A stretch of DNA of 35,575 bases from Planctomycetota bacterium (GTDB lineage Bacteria > Planctomycetota > UBA8742 > UBA2392). The position numbers and the translations under genes are program-made. The notes beneath the pieces were generated by a model. That model worked only from the letters and a program-made list of their open reading frames with translations. It had not been told where the DNA came from and made no database searches. Where the stretch lies: positions 1-35,575 of the forward strand of contig JAGQRH010000036.1 of the NCBI GenBank assembly GCA_020425605.1, given 5' to 3'. Shown piece by piece: positions 8,139-15,209 of this stretch. Every line of letters begins with the position of its first letter. The first letter of the stretch is position 1.

Positions 8139-8645
8139 GTGTCCAAGCATCTGCTGAACCTGAAGGTCAACGGCCGCGACATTGAGGTCGCCGTCGAGTC
8201 CTACCACACACTCGCGCAGGTCCTGCGCAATGAGCTGAACCTGACCGGCACCAAGGTTGGCTGCGACATGGGCACCTGCGGTTGCTGCACCGTCCACATC
8301 GACGGCAAGGCAAAGCTGAGCTGCCTGACGCTGGCACTTGAGTGCCAGGGCGCGCAGGTCCGCACCATTGAGGGCCTGAACGAAAACTCCATGCACCCGC
8401 TACAGCGCGCGTTCGCCGAGTGCGGCGGGAGCCAGTGCGGCTACTGCACACCCGGCTTCATCATGAAGAGCTGCGAGCTGCTCGAGAAAAACCCCGATCC
8501 CACGCGCGACGAAATCAAGGCGGCCCTGGCCGGCAACCTCTGCCGCTGCACCGGCTTCATGAAGATCTACGACGCAGTGGAGAGCGCCGCCCGCGGAATG
8601 CGCAGCGACGCGCCCGCCCGGACTCCGGTCAAAGCAGGGGATTAA
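8139..8645 (+). CDS. 2Fe-2S subunit of a 4-hydroxybenzoyl-CoA reductase-like molybdoenzyme
   Basis: 168 residues from GTG 8139, chosen because a strong CGGAGG lies 5 nt upstream; earlier in-frame codons have none. The N-terminal plant-type ferredoxin domain carries C42-x4-C47-x2-C50 and C62. The C-terminal helical domain carries C100-x2-C103 and C135-x-C137 (NLCRCTGF). These are the two [2Fe-2S] sites of the small subunits of the xanthine oxidase family (CoxS, HcrC, XdhC type). It passes electrons between the molybdenum site and the FAD/4Fe-4S subunit, whose genes lie at 10623 and 14080. Distal subunit genes are separated from it by a glycosyltransferase and insert-like segments. Confidence 0.9.
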   Translation: MSKHLLNLKVNGRDIEVAVESYHTLAQVLRNELNLTGTKVGCDMGTCGCCTVHIDGKAKLSCLTLALECQGAQVRTIEGLNENSMHPLQRAFAECGGSQCGYCTPGFIMKSCELLEKNPDPTRDEIKAALAGNLCRCTGFMKIYDAVESAARGMRSDAPARTPVKAGD

Positions 8646-8649
8646 CGCA

Positions 8650-8790
8650 TTGGCCAAGCCCGATTTCTTCGGCCCGGGAGTCTCGCTGGCGTGGCCGGGG
8701 GGCGGCTTGTTCCAGATCCCATTGATGCTGGTCGCGGGCAGGAAATGGCTCCAGCCGGAACGGCCGGAATCGATGGTGGCTGATGACTGA
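8650..8790 (+). CDS. Possible 46-residue ORF between subunit and glycosyltransferase genes
   Basis: A TTG-initiated frame begins 5 nt after the preceding stop, with AGGGG about 10 nt upstream, and overlaps the start of the glycosyltransferase gene by 8 nt. It encodes LAKPDFFGPGVSLAWPGGG and onward to VADD. The Pro/Gly-rich sequence matches nothing I recognise. Its existence rests only on tight spacing. Confidence 0.15.
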   Translation: MAKPDFFGPGVSLAWPGGGLFQIPLMLVAGRKWLQPERPESMVADD

Positions 8791-10138
8791 GCCCGTCAAG
8801 AATCAGCCGGCCGACGTCAGCAGGAGCCTGCATGCGGTCCTGAAACCGCTTGCAAAAGCCTGGCTTGGCTTCAGCATCGTCGTCCTGCTGATGGCGACTT
8901 CACTGTCGATCCTTGACTGGACTCAGATTTATCGCGACGCAAACGTCTACCTTGATGCCGCGCGCGCCATGGTGCACGGCGGCGACATCTACCACACGGT
9001 CGAAGGCGCGAAGTCTCTGCGCCCGCTGATTTATCCGCCCGCGTTTGCCGCCGTGGTGGGGCTGATCATTCCCCTGGGCGATCCGCTGGATGCGGCCGCC
9101 TGGTCGGCCAGCCACCTCGCGCTGCTGGTGTTCGTGTTCTGGGGGGTCGCGCGCGCCTGCCGCCTGACCCGGCTGGGAACCATGCAGCAGTTTGGCGTTC
9201 TGACCATGATGGTCGTGTTCTACCCGGCCTGGCGCGAGATCATTGAAGGCCAGGCGAACCTGCTGACAATCGCGTGCCTGACCGGCGGCTGGCTGCTGAT
9301 TCAGCGAAAAAAGGACTTCGCGGGCGGCGTGCTGATCGCGCTTGCGACGCACCTGAAGCTGATCCCGATTGCGTTGCTGCCCCTGCTGCTGATGCAACGC
9401 AACCGCAAGGCAGCGATGGGAATGCTGGCCGGGCTTGTCGGCTTCATTTTCCTGCCGTTCATCTGGACGGTGCAGACGCACGGCTTCGGCGCCGGGTTGA
9501 CGCGCTGCCTGCTGCTGACCGGCGACTGGCTCGGCGACGTACTCAAGCCCGCGCTGAGCCGCGATGCCGTCGGTGGCTATGTGCAGTACCACATTCCGAA
9601 CGGCTCATTCCATGCGGTGCTGAACCGCTTCTTTGGCGAAGACACGATGGTCTGGGGCGCCGAGCCCGAATGGCGCGGGCCGCTGCTGTTCGCCCTGCCG
9701 CGCTGGCTGCTGTTCGGGCTGAGCATGGGCATTCCGTTCCTGATGTACTGCGGTGCGTGCTGGCTGGCATGGGTCAGCCACCGCAAACGTCTCAGCAAGG
9801 CTGCGGCGATCGGGCTGGCGTTCTCGGCCGCGCAAATGGCCAACATGCTGTACTGGGAGCATCACTACCTGGGGCTGATGCTGGTGCTTGGCCCGCTGTT
9901 CGCGGCCTGCTACTACACGCGCAGCAAAGCCGCATGGTTTGCGGTGTTGCCGCTGTTTCTTGCGTTGACGCTGCCAAGCCAGATGTTGATCTGGGTCGTG
10001 TACGAGATCGACAACGACAAGTGGGACTGGCTAAAACTGTTGAAAATGTGCGGCGCGCCGCTAATCAGCATACTGGTGATCTGGTGGACCACTTTCATCA
10101 TTTACGCACGCAGGGCGCTGCGCGCGAAGGGCAGTTAG
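8783..10138 (+). CDS. GT87/DUF2029-like polytopic membrane glycosyltransferase
   Basis: 451 residues. A membrane helix (about 28-47) is followed by an external loop RDANVYLDAARAMVHGGDIY, holding an Asp-containing motif typical of the GT-C, mannosyltransferase-like GT87 family, and IYPP. About eight to ten further hydrophobic helices extend to the C-terminus, with basic inner loops such as QRKKD and RNRK. Such enzymes transfer sugars from polyprenyl-phosphate donors at the outer membrane face. The stop (TAG 10136-10138) abuts the left repeat of the GxxExxY insert. Being inside a molybdoenzyme locus, it probably has no functional link to that enzyme. Confidence 0.75.
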   Translation: MTEPVKNQPADVSRSLHAVLKPLAKAWLGFSIVVLLMATSLSILDWTQIYRDANVYLDAARAMVHGGDIYHTVEGAKSLRPLIYPPAFAAVVGLIIPLGDPLDAAAWSASHLALLVFVFWGVARACRLTRLGTMQQFGVLTMMVVFYPAWREIIEGQANLLTIACLTGGWLLIQRKKDFAGGVLIALATHLKLIPIALLPLLLMQRNRKAAMGMLAGLVGFIFLPFIWTVQTHGFGAGLTRCLLLTGDWLGDVLKPALSRDAVGGYVQYHIPNGSFHAVLNRFFGEDTMVWGAEPEWRGPLLFALPRWLLFGLSMGIPFLMYCGACWLAWVSHRKRLSKAAAIGLAFSAAQMANMLYWEHHYLGLMLVLGPLFAACYYTRSKAAWFAVLPLFLALTLPSQMLIWVVYEIDNDKWDWLKLLKMCGAPLISILVIWWTTFIIYARRALRAKGS

Positions 10139-10597
10139 CCGCCAAGACGCCAAGAAGCGCCAAGGGACGGCATGATTGAGCCGGACGCTGAATTGGATTC
10201 AATTGCCACTGCTGTGATCGGGGCGGCCATTGCGGTTCATCAGGAGTTAGGTCCGGGCTTCCTGGAGAAGATCTACGAAGAAGCGCTGTGCCAGGAATTG
10301 GGCCGTCTGGACATCACCTTTGAGCGCCAGAAGCGAGTTGAAGTCAAGTTCAAGGGAGAGGTAGTAGGAGAGGCAATCATCGACTTGCTGGTGCAAGGGC
10401 GCCTGGTCGTCGAACTGAAAGCGGTAGACACAATCCACCCGGTACACATGGCGCAAACGAGAAGCTACTTGAAGACACTCAACGAACCACTTGGACTCCT
10501 GCTCAATTTCCAAGTGAGTCGCATGAAGGACGGAATCAAAAGAGTAGTGTACTCCAAGTAGTTGCAGTTCTTGGCGTCTCTTGGCTTCTTGGCGGCC
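10139..10597 (+). mobile_element. Insert-like cassette: GxxExxY gene between inverted repeats
   Basis: The left arm (10139-10165) holds three CGCCAAG words spaced by 1 and 3 nt. The right arm (10570-10597) reads, in reverse complement, CGCCAAG, GCCAAG and CGCCAAG with similar spacing. The outer 10 bases, GCCGCCAAGA, match exactly. The element begins at the base after the GT87 stop codon and ends 25 nt before the next gene, and it contains only the GxxExxY gene. The enclosed DNA looks less GC-rich than its flanks. No target-site duplication or transposase was seen. Confidence 0.6.
10172..10561 (+). CDS. GxxExxY protein (PDDEXK_3-type)
   Basis: 129 residues. The signature GPGFLEKIYEEAL (GxxExxY) appears at about 29-41, followed by FERQKRVEVKFKG, then EAIIDLLVQGRLVVELKAV. 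The last carries a D...ExK arrangement resembling a PD-(D/E)XK nuclease core (Asp near 72, Glu-Leu-Lys near 83-85). It ends with LGLLLNFQVSRMKDGIKRVVY. The family (TIGR04256) is widespread in bacteria and is known inside 23S rRNA intervening sequences; its activity is not established. Here it is the only gene inside an inverted-repeat-bounded segment that splits the molybdoenzyme genes. Confidence 0.9.
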   Translation: MIEPDAELDSIATAVIGAAIAVHQELGPGFLEKIYEEALCQELGRLDITFERQKRVEVKFKGEVVGEAIIDLLVQGRLVVELKAVDTIHPVHMAQTRSYLKTLNEPLGLLLNFQVSRMKDGIKRVVYSK

Positions 10598-10622
10598 AGA
10601 GTAGTTCAAACGAAGGACGGAC

Positions 10623-13019
10623 ATGCCGATTGTGAACGGATCAGGCGAGACATCGAACCGACACCAGCTCAACAAGGGCGTCTGGACTGACACAGGTGCG
10701 CCGGCCGACGCGCCGTTCAATGTGATCGGCAAGCGGATGCCCCTGAAAGATGCCTTCCGCAAGGTCACGGGCGAGGGTGTCTATGCCGACGACATGAAGT
10801 TCCCGGGCATGCTGCATTGCCGGATCCTGCATGCCACCAAGCCACACGCGAAGATCATCAGCATTGACACATCCAAGGCATTGGCGCTGCCCGGCGTGCG
10901 CGCGGTTGTCACCGGCGACGACGCCGAAAACCGCTTCGGCGTGCTGCCCGTGAGCCAGGATGAGCTGGCCATGGCCCGAGAGAAAGTCATCTACAACGGC
11001 GAGCCGGTCGCCGCCGTCGCCGCCGACACCGAAGAAATCGCCGCCGAGGCAATCTGGCTGATTGACGTTCAGTACGAGCCGCTGGAAGAGTTCCTGCGCC
11101 CGCGCAGCTCGCTGAAAGACGTTGAGCCCGGGCTGCAGCTGCACGAGAAAGTCGACAAGAAGCACCCGAAGACCAACATCCACAAGGCGGTCGACCAGGA
11201 GTTCGGCGACGTCGAGGCAGCGTTCAAGGCCGCGGCAAGCACGCCGAATGCCGAGTTCAAGTTCGACGGGATCAGCCACGGGTTCACGGAGCCGCACAGC
11301 GTCGTCGCCCACTGGGACGCCGACGACCGCCTGCAGCTCTACACGCCGCAGCAGGTCCCCCACTACACGCACCGCGCGCTGGCCAAGGTTCTCAACCTGC
11401 CGATGCACCAGATTCAGGTCATCCGCACGATGGTTGGCGGCGGCTTCGGCGGAAAGTCCGACCCGTTCCAGCATGAAATGATCGTCGCGCTGCTGTCCAT
11501 GCGCACGCGCCGGCCGGTCAAGGTGACGATGGACCGGGAAGAAACATTCCTCACCGGCCGCGGGCGCCACCCGACGGAAAGCAAAGTCGCGATGGCCTTC
11601 GATAAGGAAGGCAAGCTGCTCGCGCTGGATTCGGACGTGATCATCGACGGCGGCGCGTACGGCAGCTTTGGCGTCGTGAGTGCCTACTACAACGGCGTGC
11701 TGAGCAACGGGCCGTACCGCATCCCGGCCTTCCGCTATCACGGCAAGCGCGTTTACAGCAACCGCATTCCATCCGGCGCAATGCGCGGCCACGGCAGCGT
11801 GAACCCGCGCTATTGCACGGAGACGCTGGTGGATATGGCGGCCGTGGAACTGGGCATCGACCCGTGCGAGTTACGCCTGAGAAACTTTCTGGAGAGCAAC
11901 ACGCTCACACCGTTCCACAAGTTCCGCATCACCAGCAACGGCATTCGCGAAGGGCTCGCCGAGGCGATGAAACGCAGCGACTGGAAGAACAAGTACGGCA
12001 AGCTGCCCTATGGCCACGGCATAGGCGTGGGCTGCGCGTGGTACATCAGCGGCAGTGCTCTCCCGATCCACTGGAACAAGCTGCCGCAGAGCACGGTCCA
12101 CCTCAAGATCGACATGGACGGCGGCATCACGGTCCACAGCCTCGCGGCCGACATCGGCCAGGGCAGTGACACCATGCTCGCCCAGTGCGTGGCCGAAGTG
12201 CTCGGCGTGAACATGGACCGCATTCACGTCAAATCCACCACCACCGACACCGCGCCGATTGATTTGGGCTCATACAGCTCGCGCGTCACCTTCATGGCCG
12301 GCAACGCGGCCCGCGCCGCGGCCGAAGAGATTCGCCATCGCCTGACCGACGCGGCCGCAAGACTCACCGGCCAGCGCGGTGAGTACTTTGACTTTGTCGA
12401 GGAAGAGCTGGTCTGCCGCAGCAAGCCGGATGTGCGCGTGGGCTTCATGGAGGCCCTGCACGAGGCGCAGGCCGACATCGGTGCGCTGATTGCGTCGGGT
12501 TCATATCAGAGCCCGCCGCTAGGCAGCACGTTCAAGGGAAGCAACGCGGGGCTTTCGCCGTCGTACAGTTTCTCGGCGTTCATCGCCGAGGTGAAGGTCG
12601 ATCCTGAAACCGGCTTCGTGCAACCGCTGAAGGTCTGGGCCGCGCACGACTGCGGCAAGGCACTGAATCCGCTGTCGGTCGAAGGTCAGATCGAAGGCAG
12701 CGTACACATGGGCCTCGGCCAGGCGCTGACCGAGCAGCTGCGCTACCGCAACGGGCAGCTGCTCAACAGCAACCTGCTCGATTACAAGATTCCTACACCC
12801 TTCGACTCACCAGAGATCGAGGCGATTATAGTGGAATCACACGACCCCGAGGGCCCCTTCGGCGCCAAAGAATGCGGCGAAGGCGCGCTCGCACCGGTGA
12901 TCCCGGCGATAGGCAACGCCATCTACGACGCGGTAGGCGTACGCATGTTCGAGGTCCCCATGACCCCGGACCGCATCCTCAAAGCCATCGAAAAGAAACA
13001 AAGAGAAGAAGCCAAGTAG
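10623..13019 (+). CDS. Molybdopterin-binding catalytic subunit, 4-hydroxybenzoyl-CoA reductase/xanthine dehydrogenase family
   Basis: 798 residues, a usual length for HcrA/CoxL-type large subunits. The N-terminal a/b-hammerhead domain (about 38-150) includes KVTGEGVYADDMKFPGMLH. The molybdopterin-binding domains include VGGGFGGKSD (about 270), GAMRGHGSVNPR (about 385) and ADIGQGSDTMLAQC (about 507-520). Near the C-terminus GAKECGEG places Glu753 at the position of the catalytic glutamate of the family. The 2Fe-2S partner is at 8139 and the FAD/4Fe-4S partner at 14080. The substrate is not readable: the cluster type of the partner favours a hydroxybenzoyl-CoA reductase-like enzyme, but no aromatic-CoA pathway genes are in the window. 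Confidence 0.9.
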   Translation: MPIVNGSGETSNRHQLNKGVWTDTGAPADAPFNVIGKRMPLKDAFRKVTGEGVYADDMKFPGMLHCRILHATKPHAKIISIDTSKALALPGVRAVVTGDDAENRFGVLPVSQDELAMAREKVIYNGEPVAAVAADTEEIAAEAIWLIDVQYEPLEEFLRPRSSLKDVEPGLQLHEKVDKKHPKTNIHKAVDQEFGDVEAAFKAAASTPNAEFKFDGISHGFTEPHSVVAHWDADDRLQLYTPQQVPHYTHRALAKVLNLPMHQIQVIRTMVGGGFGGKSDPFQHEMIVALLSMRTRRPVKVTMDREETFLTGRGRHPTESKVAMAFDKEGKLLALDSDVIIDGGAYGSFGVVSAYYNGVLSNGPYRIPAFRYHGKRVYSNRIPSGAMRGHGSVNPRYCTETLVDMAAVELGIDPCELRLRNFLESNTLTPFHKFRITSNGIREGLAEAMKRSDWKNKYGKLPYGHGIGVGCAWYISGSALPIHWNKLPQSTVHLKIDMDGGITVHSLAADIGQGSDTMLAQCVAEVLGVNMDRIHVKSTTTDTAPIDLGSYSSRVTFMAGNAARAAAEEIRHRLTDAAARLTGQRGEYFDFVEEELVCRSKPDVRVGFMEALHEAQADIGALIASGSYQSPPLGSTFKGSNAGLSPSYSFSAFIAEVKVDPETGFVQPLKVWAAHDCGKALNPLSVEGQIEGSVHMGLGQALTEQLRYRNGQLLNSNLLDYKIPTPFDSPEIEAIIVESHDPEGPFGAKECGEGALAPVIPAIGNAIYDAVGVRMFEVPMTPDRILKAIEKKQREEAK

Positions 13020-13092
13020 CCAGAGCCCCCTGCGTGCCTGTCCACCGATGCTTCAGCGGAGCCCGGACGCTTGAGCGTTCGAGAAGCACCAC

Positions 13093-13883
13093 CTGACGCG
13101 AAGATCGCGAAGGAAGCGAATAGCTACCATCGATGAGCAAGCTACCTAAATGGCGCACCGACCCTGCCAACGCTGAAACAAGTCATCGGGCCAGCCGCAG
13201 CGAGAAACTGATCCGCGCGGCTGGCGGAGATGTAAACATCCACTTGCCCCTCATCGAGTCGGTCAAAGAAATCGAACTCAGGTTTCCGGCAGAAGTCGCA
13301 TCACGCGTGCTCTGCTTGGTGACAGTCGCGGCAATCGCGTCCGGTGAACTCGACACACCCGTAGTGAAGTCGTGGGCCCTTGGCGAAGCTTTCTCGACCC
13401 ATTTCAGCGAGAGAGAAGTCCACTTCATGATGGACGCCGATGACGAGCATGAGCGCGTTCACATGTCTTGGCAGATCGAGGCCGCTGTCCCCCTTCTGTG
13501 GGCGCTCGGCGCCCCACTAAAACTCGAAATGATGTTGCAGCAGACAAACCCGGGCGCAGTACTCGACAACATGCCAGGCTTCGGACAACCGACGGATGCC
13601 TTTGTGGAATCGTCAAAGCTGCGGGCACCAGCAGACGTGCTGGACGAAGCCGACCTCATTTACCGGGTACACTGGGCCGCGCGGAATGAACAACTGGGTG
13701 GCAAACCGGCGCCGAAGGACTGGCAATACGGTGTGATCATGGAGCGGCACAAGGCGCTCAATTGGCTGACCTGCTATGAGGATCAGGACTGGGATGACGT
13801 CGGTACCGACACCTAGCCAGCGATATCTCTAGCCCCACTCATGCCTTCGCGTTCTTCTCCGTACTTCGCATCTTCGCGTCAAG
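13093..13883 (+). mobile_element. Insert-like cassette: DUF4272 gene between inverted repeats
   Basis: The left arm (13093-13120) contains GACGCGAAGATCGCGAAG and then AGCGAA. The right arm (13846-13883) reads, in reverse complement, GACGCGAAGATGCGAAG, later ending CGCGAA. The cores match over 17 bases with one single-base indel. Only the DUF4272 gene lies between. The arms are built from CGCGAAG words with 2-nt spacing, the same design as the repeats at 10139-10597 but a different word. Confidence 0.5.
13133..13816 (+). CDS. DUF4272 domain-containing protein
   Basis: 227 residues, soluble, no signal. Features fitting DUF4272 are an early basic RSEKLIRAAG segment, LPLIESVKEIELRFPAEVASRVLCL, FSEREVHFMMD, WQIEAAVPLLWALGAP, and a closing ERHKALNWLTCYEDQDWDDV. 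The function of the family is unknown. The gene lies between the Mo and FAD subunit genes of the molybdoenzyme, inside an inverted-repeat pair, so it looks like a passenger rather than part of the enzyme. Base composition is less GC-rich than the flanking subunit genes. Confidence 0.8.
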   Translation: MSKLPKWRTDPANAETSHRASRSEKLIRAAGGDVNIHLPLIESVKEIELRFPAEVASRVLCLVTVAAIASGELDTPVVKSWALGEAFSTHFSEREVHFMMDADDEHERVHMSWQIEAAVPLLWALGAPLKLEMMLQQTNPGAVLDNMPGFGQPTDAFVESSKLRAPADVLDEADLIYRVHWAARNEQLGGKPAPKDWQYGVIMERHKALNWLTCYEDQDWDDVGTDT

Positions 13884-13937
13884 CAGTTCAAGTTGCTGCC
13901 GCTGATCTCACCGGCGCTTGGCTGTTCGCGCAGCCAC

Positions 13938-13979
13938 CCTTTGCCAGTCCGCTTGTCAGTTGGTAGATAACGGCAAAGG
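13938..13979. repeat. Small inverted repeat (hairpin)
   Basis: CCTTTGCC (13938-13945) and GGCAAAGG (13972-13979) form an 8-bp stem around a 26-nt loop, in the non-coding stretch between the DUF4272 cassette and the next hairpin element. It may be the scar or edge of an insertion. No T tract follows, so it is not a good terminator. Confidence 0.3.
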
Positions 13980-14063
13980 CGGGCTCGCGCAGAGAACACA
14001 GAGTCCGCAGAGGTGGATGCTTTGTAGTTCTGTGTAAACTCCGTGGTCTCTGTGCGAGCTCGC
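13979..14063. repeat. Gene-less 85-bp inverted-repeat element abutting the FAD-subunit gene
   Basis: The left arm has CGCAGAG, CACAGAG and CGCAGAG with 2-nt spacers (about 13987-14012). The right arm, in reverse complement, gives CACAGAG, CACGGAG and ACACAG with the same 9-nt period (about 14030-14057). The ends GCGGGCTCGCGCAGAG and CTCTGTGCGAGCTCGC are near-complementary. It ends 16 nt before the ATG of the FAD subunit, so it supplies that gene's leader. It resembles the arms of the two gene-carrying inserts with the passenger missing. Confidence 0.6.
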
Positions 14064-14079
14064 AGTTGAAAGACAAGCC

Positions 14080-15141
14080 ATGACGATGTTGCTGCCGAAG
14101 TTTGAGTTACATCAGCCGAAGACGGTGGCCGATGCTGTTGCGCTGGCGAAGAAGTTCGGTGACGAGGCGGACTACCTGTCCGGCGGCACCGACCTGCTGC
14201 CGAACTACAAGTGCGGGCTGAACGCTCGCAAGCATGTCATCAGCCTGCAGCACATTGACGACCTGAAACACATCGACGCGCGCAACATCGGCGCGGGCGT
14301 CACGCTCACCGAGATCGAGCACAACACCGAAGTGCCCGCAGGCGTCCGCGAGGCGGCCGGACACATCGCGTCGCCGCTGCTGCGCGAAAGCGGGACGCTG
14401 GGCGGCAACCTGATGCTCGACAACCGCTGCCACTTTTTCAACCAGAGCTACTTCTGGCGCAACTCACTCGGCTACTGCCTCAAGGCCGACGGCGACCGCT
14501 GCCACGTGGTGCCCCGCATCAACGTGGACGGCAAGAGCGTGTTGAATGACAAGGTCTGCGTCGCGACGCACTCAAGCGACCTCGCGCCGATGCTGATCGC
14601 GCTTGGCGCCGAAGCCACGTTTATAGGCCCCGCAGGCGAACGCACCATCAAGTTGAACGACTTCTACTACGGCGACGGCATCGAGCGCTTTGATCGCAAG
14701 CCGGGCGAGATTCTGGTGAAAATTACGCTGCCAGAGTGGGCATCAAACGTGCGCAGCGGCTGGAAGAAACTCGCCCCGCGCCAGAGCATTGATTTCTCGG
14801 TCGTCGGCGTCGGCATCGCACTTGAGCTCGACGGCAAGAAGGTGAAGACGCTGCGCGTGGGCCTCGGCGCTGTGGACACCACGCCGGTGCTGTTTGATTT
14901 CGCGAAGCAGGACGTGCGCAAGGACGCGCACCACTACCTGCTGGTGAGCCCGATGCTCGGGATGCCGGACGTGATCGGCCAAGAGCTGACCGACGAGCTG
15001 ATCGACAAGGTCGCCATGCACGTCCAGACGCAGGCCCAGCCCAAGCTCAACGTGCCCATGGCCCCCGACTACCGCAAAAAGATGTGCGGAGTGCTGACCC
15101 GCCGATTGCTAACAGAGTTGCGAGACGGCCCGACCGGATAG
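14080..15141 (+). CDS. FAD-binding subunit with [4Fe-4S] loop, 4-hydroxybenzoyl-CoA reductase beta type
   Basis: 353 residues. The N-terminal FAD-binding lobe carries LSGGTDLLPNYKCGL (about 33-47) and SGTLGGNLMLDNRC (104-117), matching the CoxM/HcrB family. An inserted loop holds Cys117, Cys133, Cys141 and Cys160. HcrB of 4-hydroxybenzoyl-CoA reductase uses four Cys in this loop to bind an extra [4Fe-4S] cluster, which most xanthine dehydrogenase relatives lack. The first three keep the expected 16 and 8 spacing; the fourth lies in KVCVATHSSDLAP after about ten additional residues. It links the other two subunits to an electron carrier, probably ferredoxin. No good ribosome binding site precedes the ATG because a repeat element fills the leader. 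Confidence 0.88.
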   Translation: MTMLLPKFELHQPKTVADAVALAKKFGDEADYLSGGTDLLPNYKCGLNARKHVISLQHIDDLKHIDARNIGAGVTLTEIEHNTEVPAGVREAAGHIASPLLRESGTLGGNLMLDNRCHFFNQSYFWRNSLGYCLKADGDRCHVVPRINVDGKSVLNDKVCVATHSSDLAPMLIALGAEATFIGPAGERTIKLNDFYYGDGIERFDRKPGEILVKITLPEWASNVRSGWKKLAPRQSIDFSVVGVGIALELDGKKVKTLRVGLGAVDTTPVLFDFAKQDVRKDAHHYLLVSPMLGMPDVIGQELTDELIDKVAMHVQTQAQPKLNVPMAPDYRKKMCGVLTRRLLTELRDGPTG

Positions 15142-15163
15142 TCGCAACATCAAGTTCCCGAAC

Positions 15164-15191
15164 GCCCCGGCGATCAATATGATGCCGGGGC
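15164..15191 (+). terminator. Hairpin terminator after the molybdoenzyme locus
   Basis: GCCCCGGC (15164-15171) and GCCGGGGC (15184-15191) form an 8-bp stem with a 12-nt AT-rich loop, 23 nt after the FAD-subunit stop. It is followed by TTCTCC, a poor T tract. It ends 18 nt before the next ATG, so it may alternatively influence translation of that gene. Confidence 0.5.
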
Positions 15192-15209
15192 TTCTCCATT
15201 GAGACGACC

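Noticed and set aside
13979..14063. CRISPR-like array made of the CGCAGAG words
   Set aside because: The units are 7 nt with 2-nt spacers in inverted halves; there are no 20-40-nt repeats or unique spacers and no cas genes.
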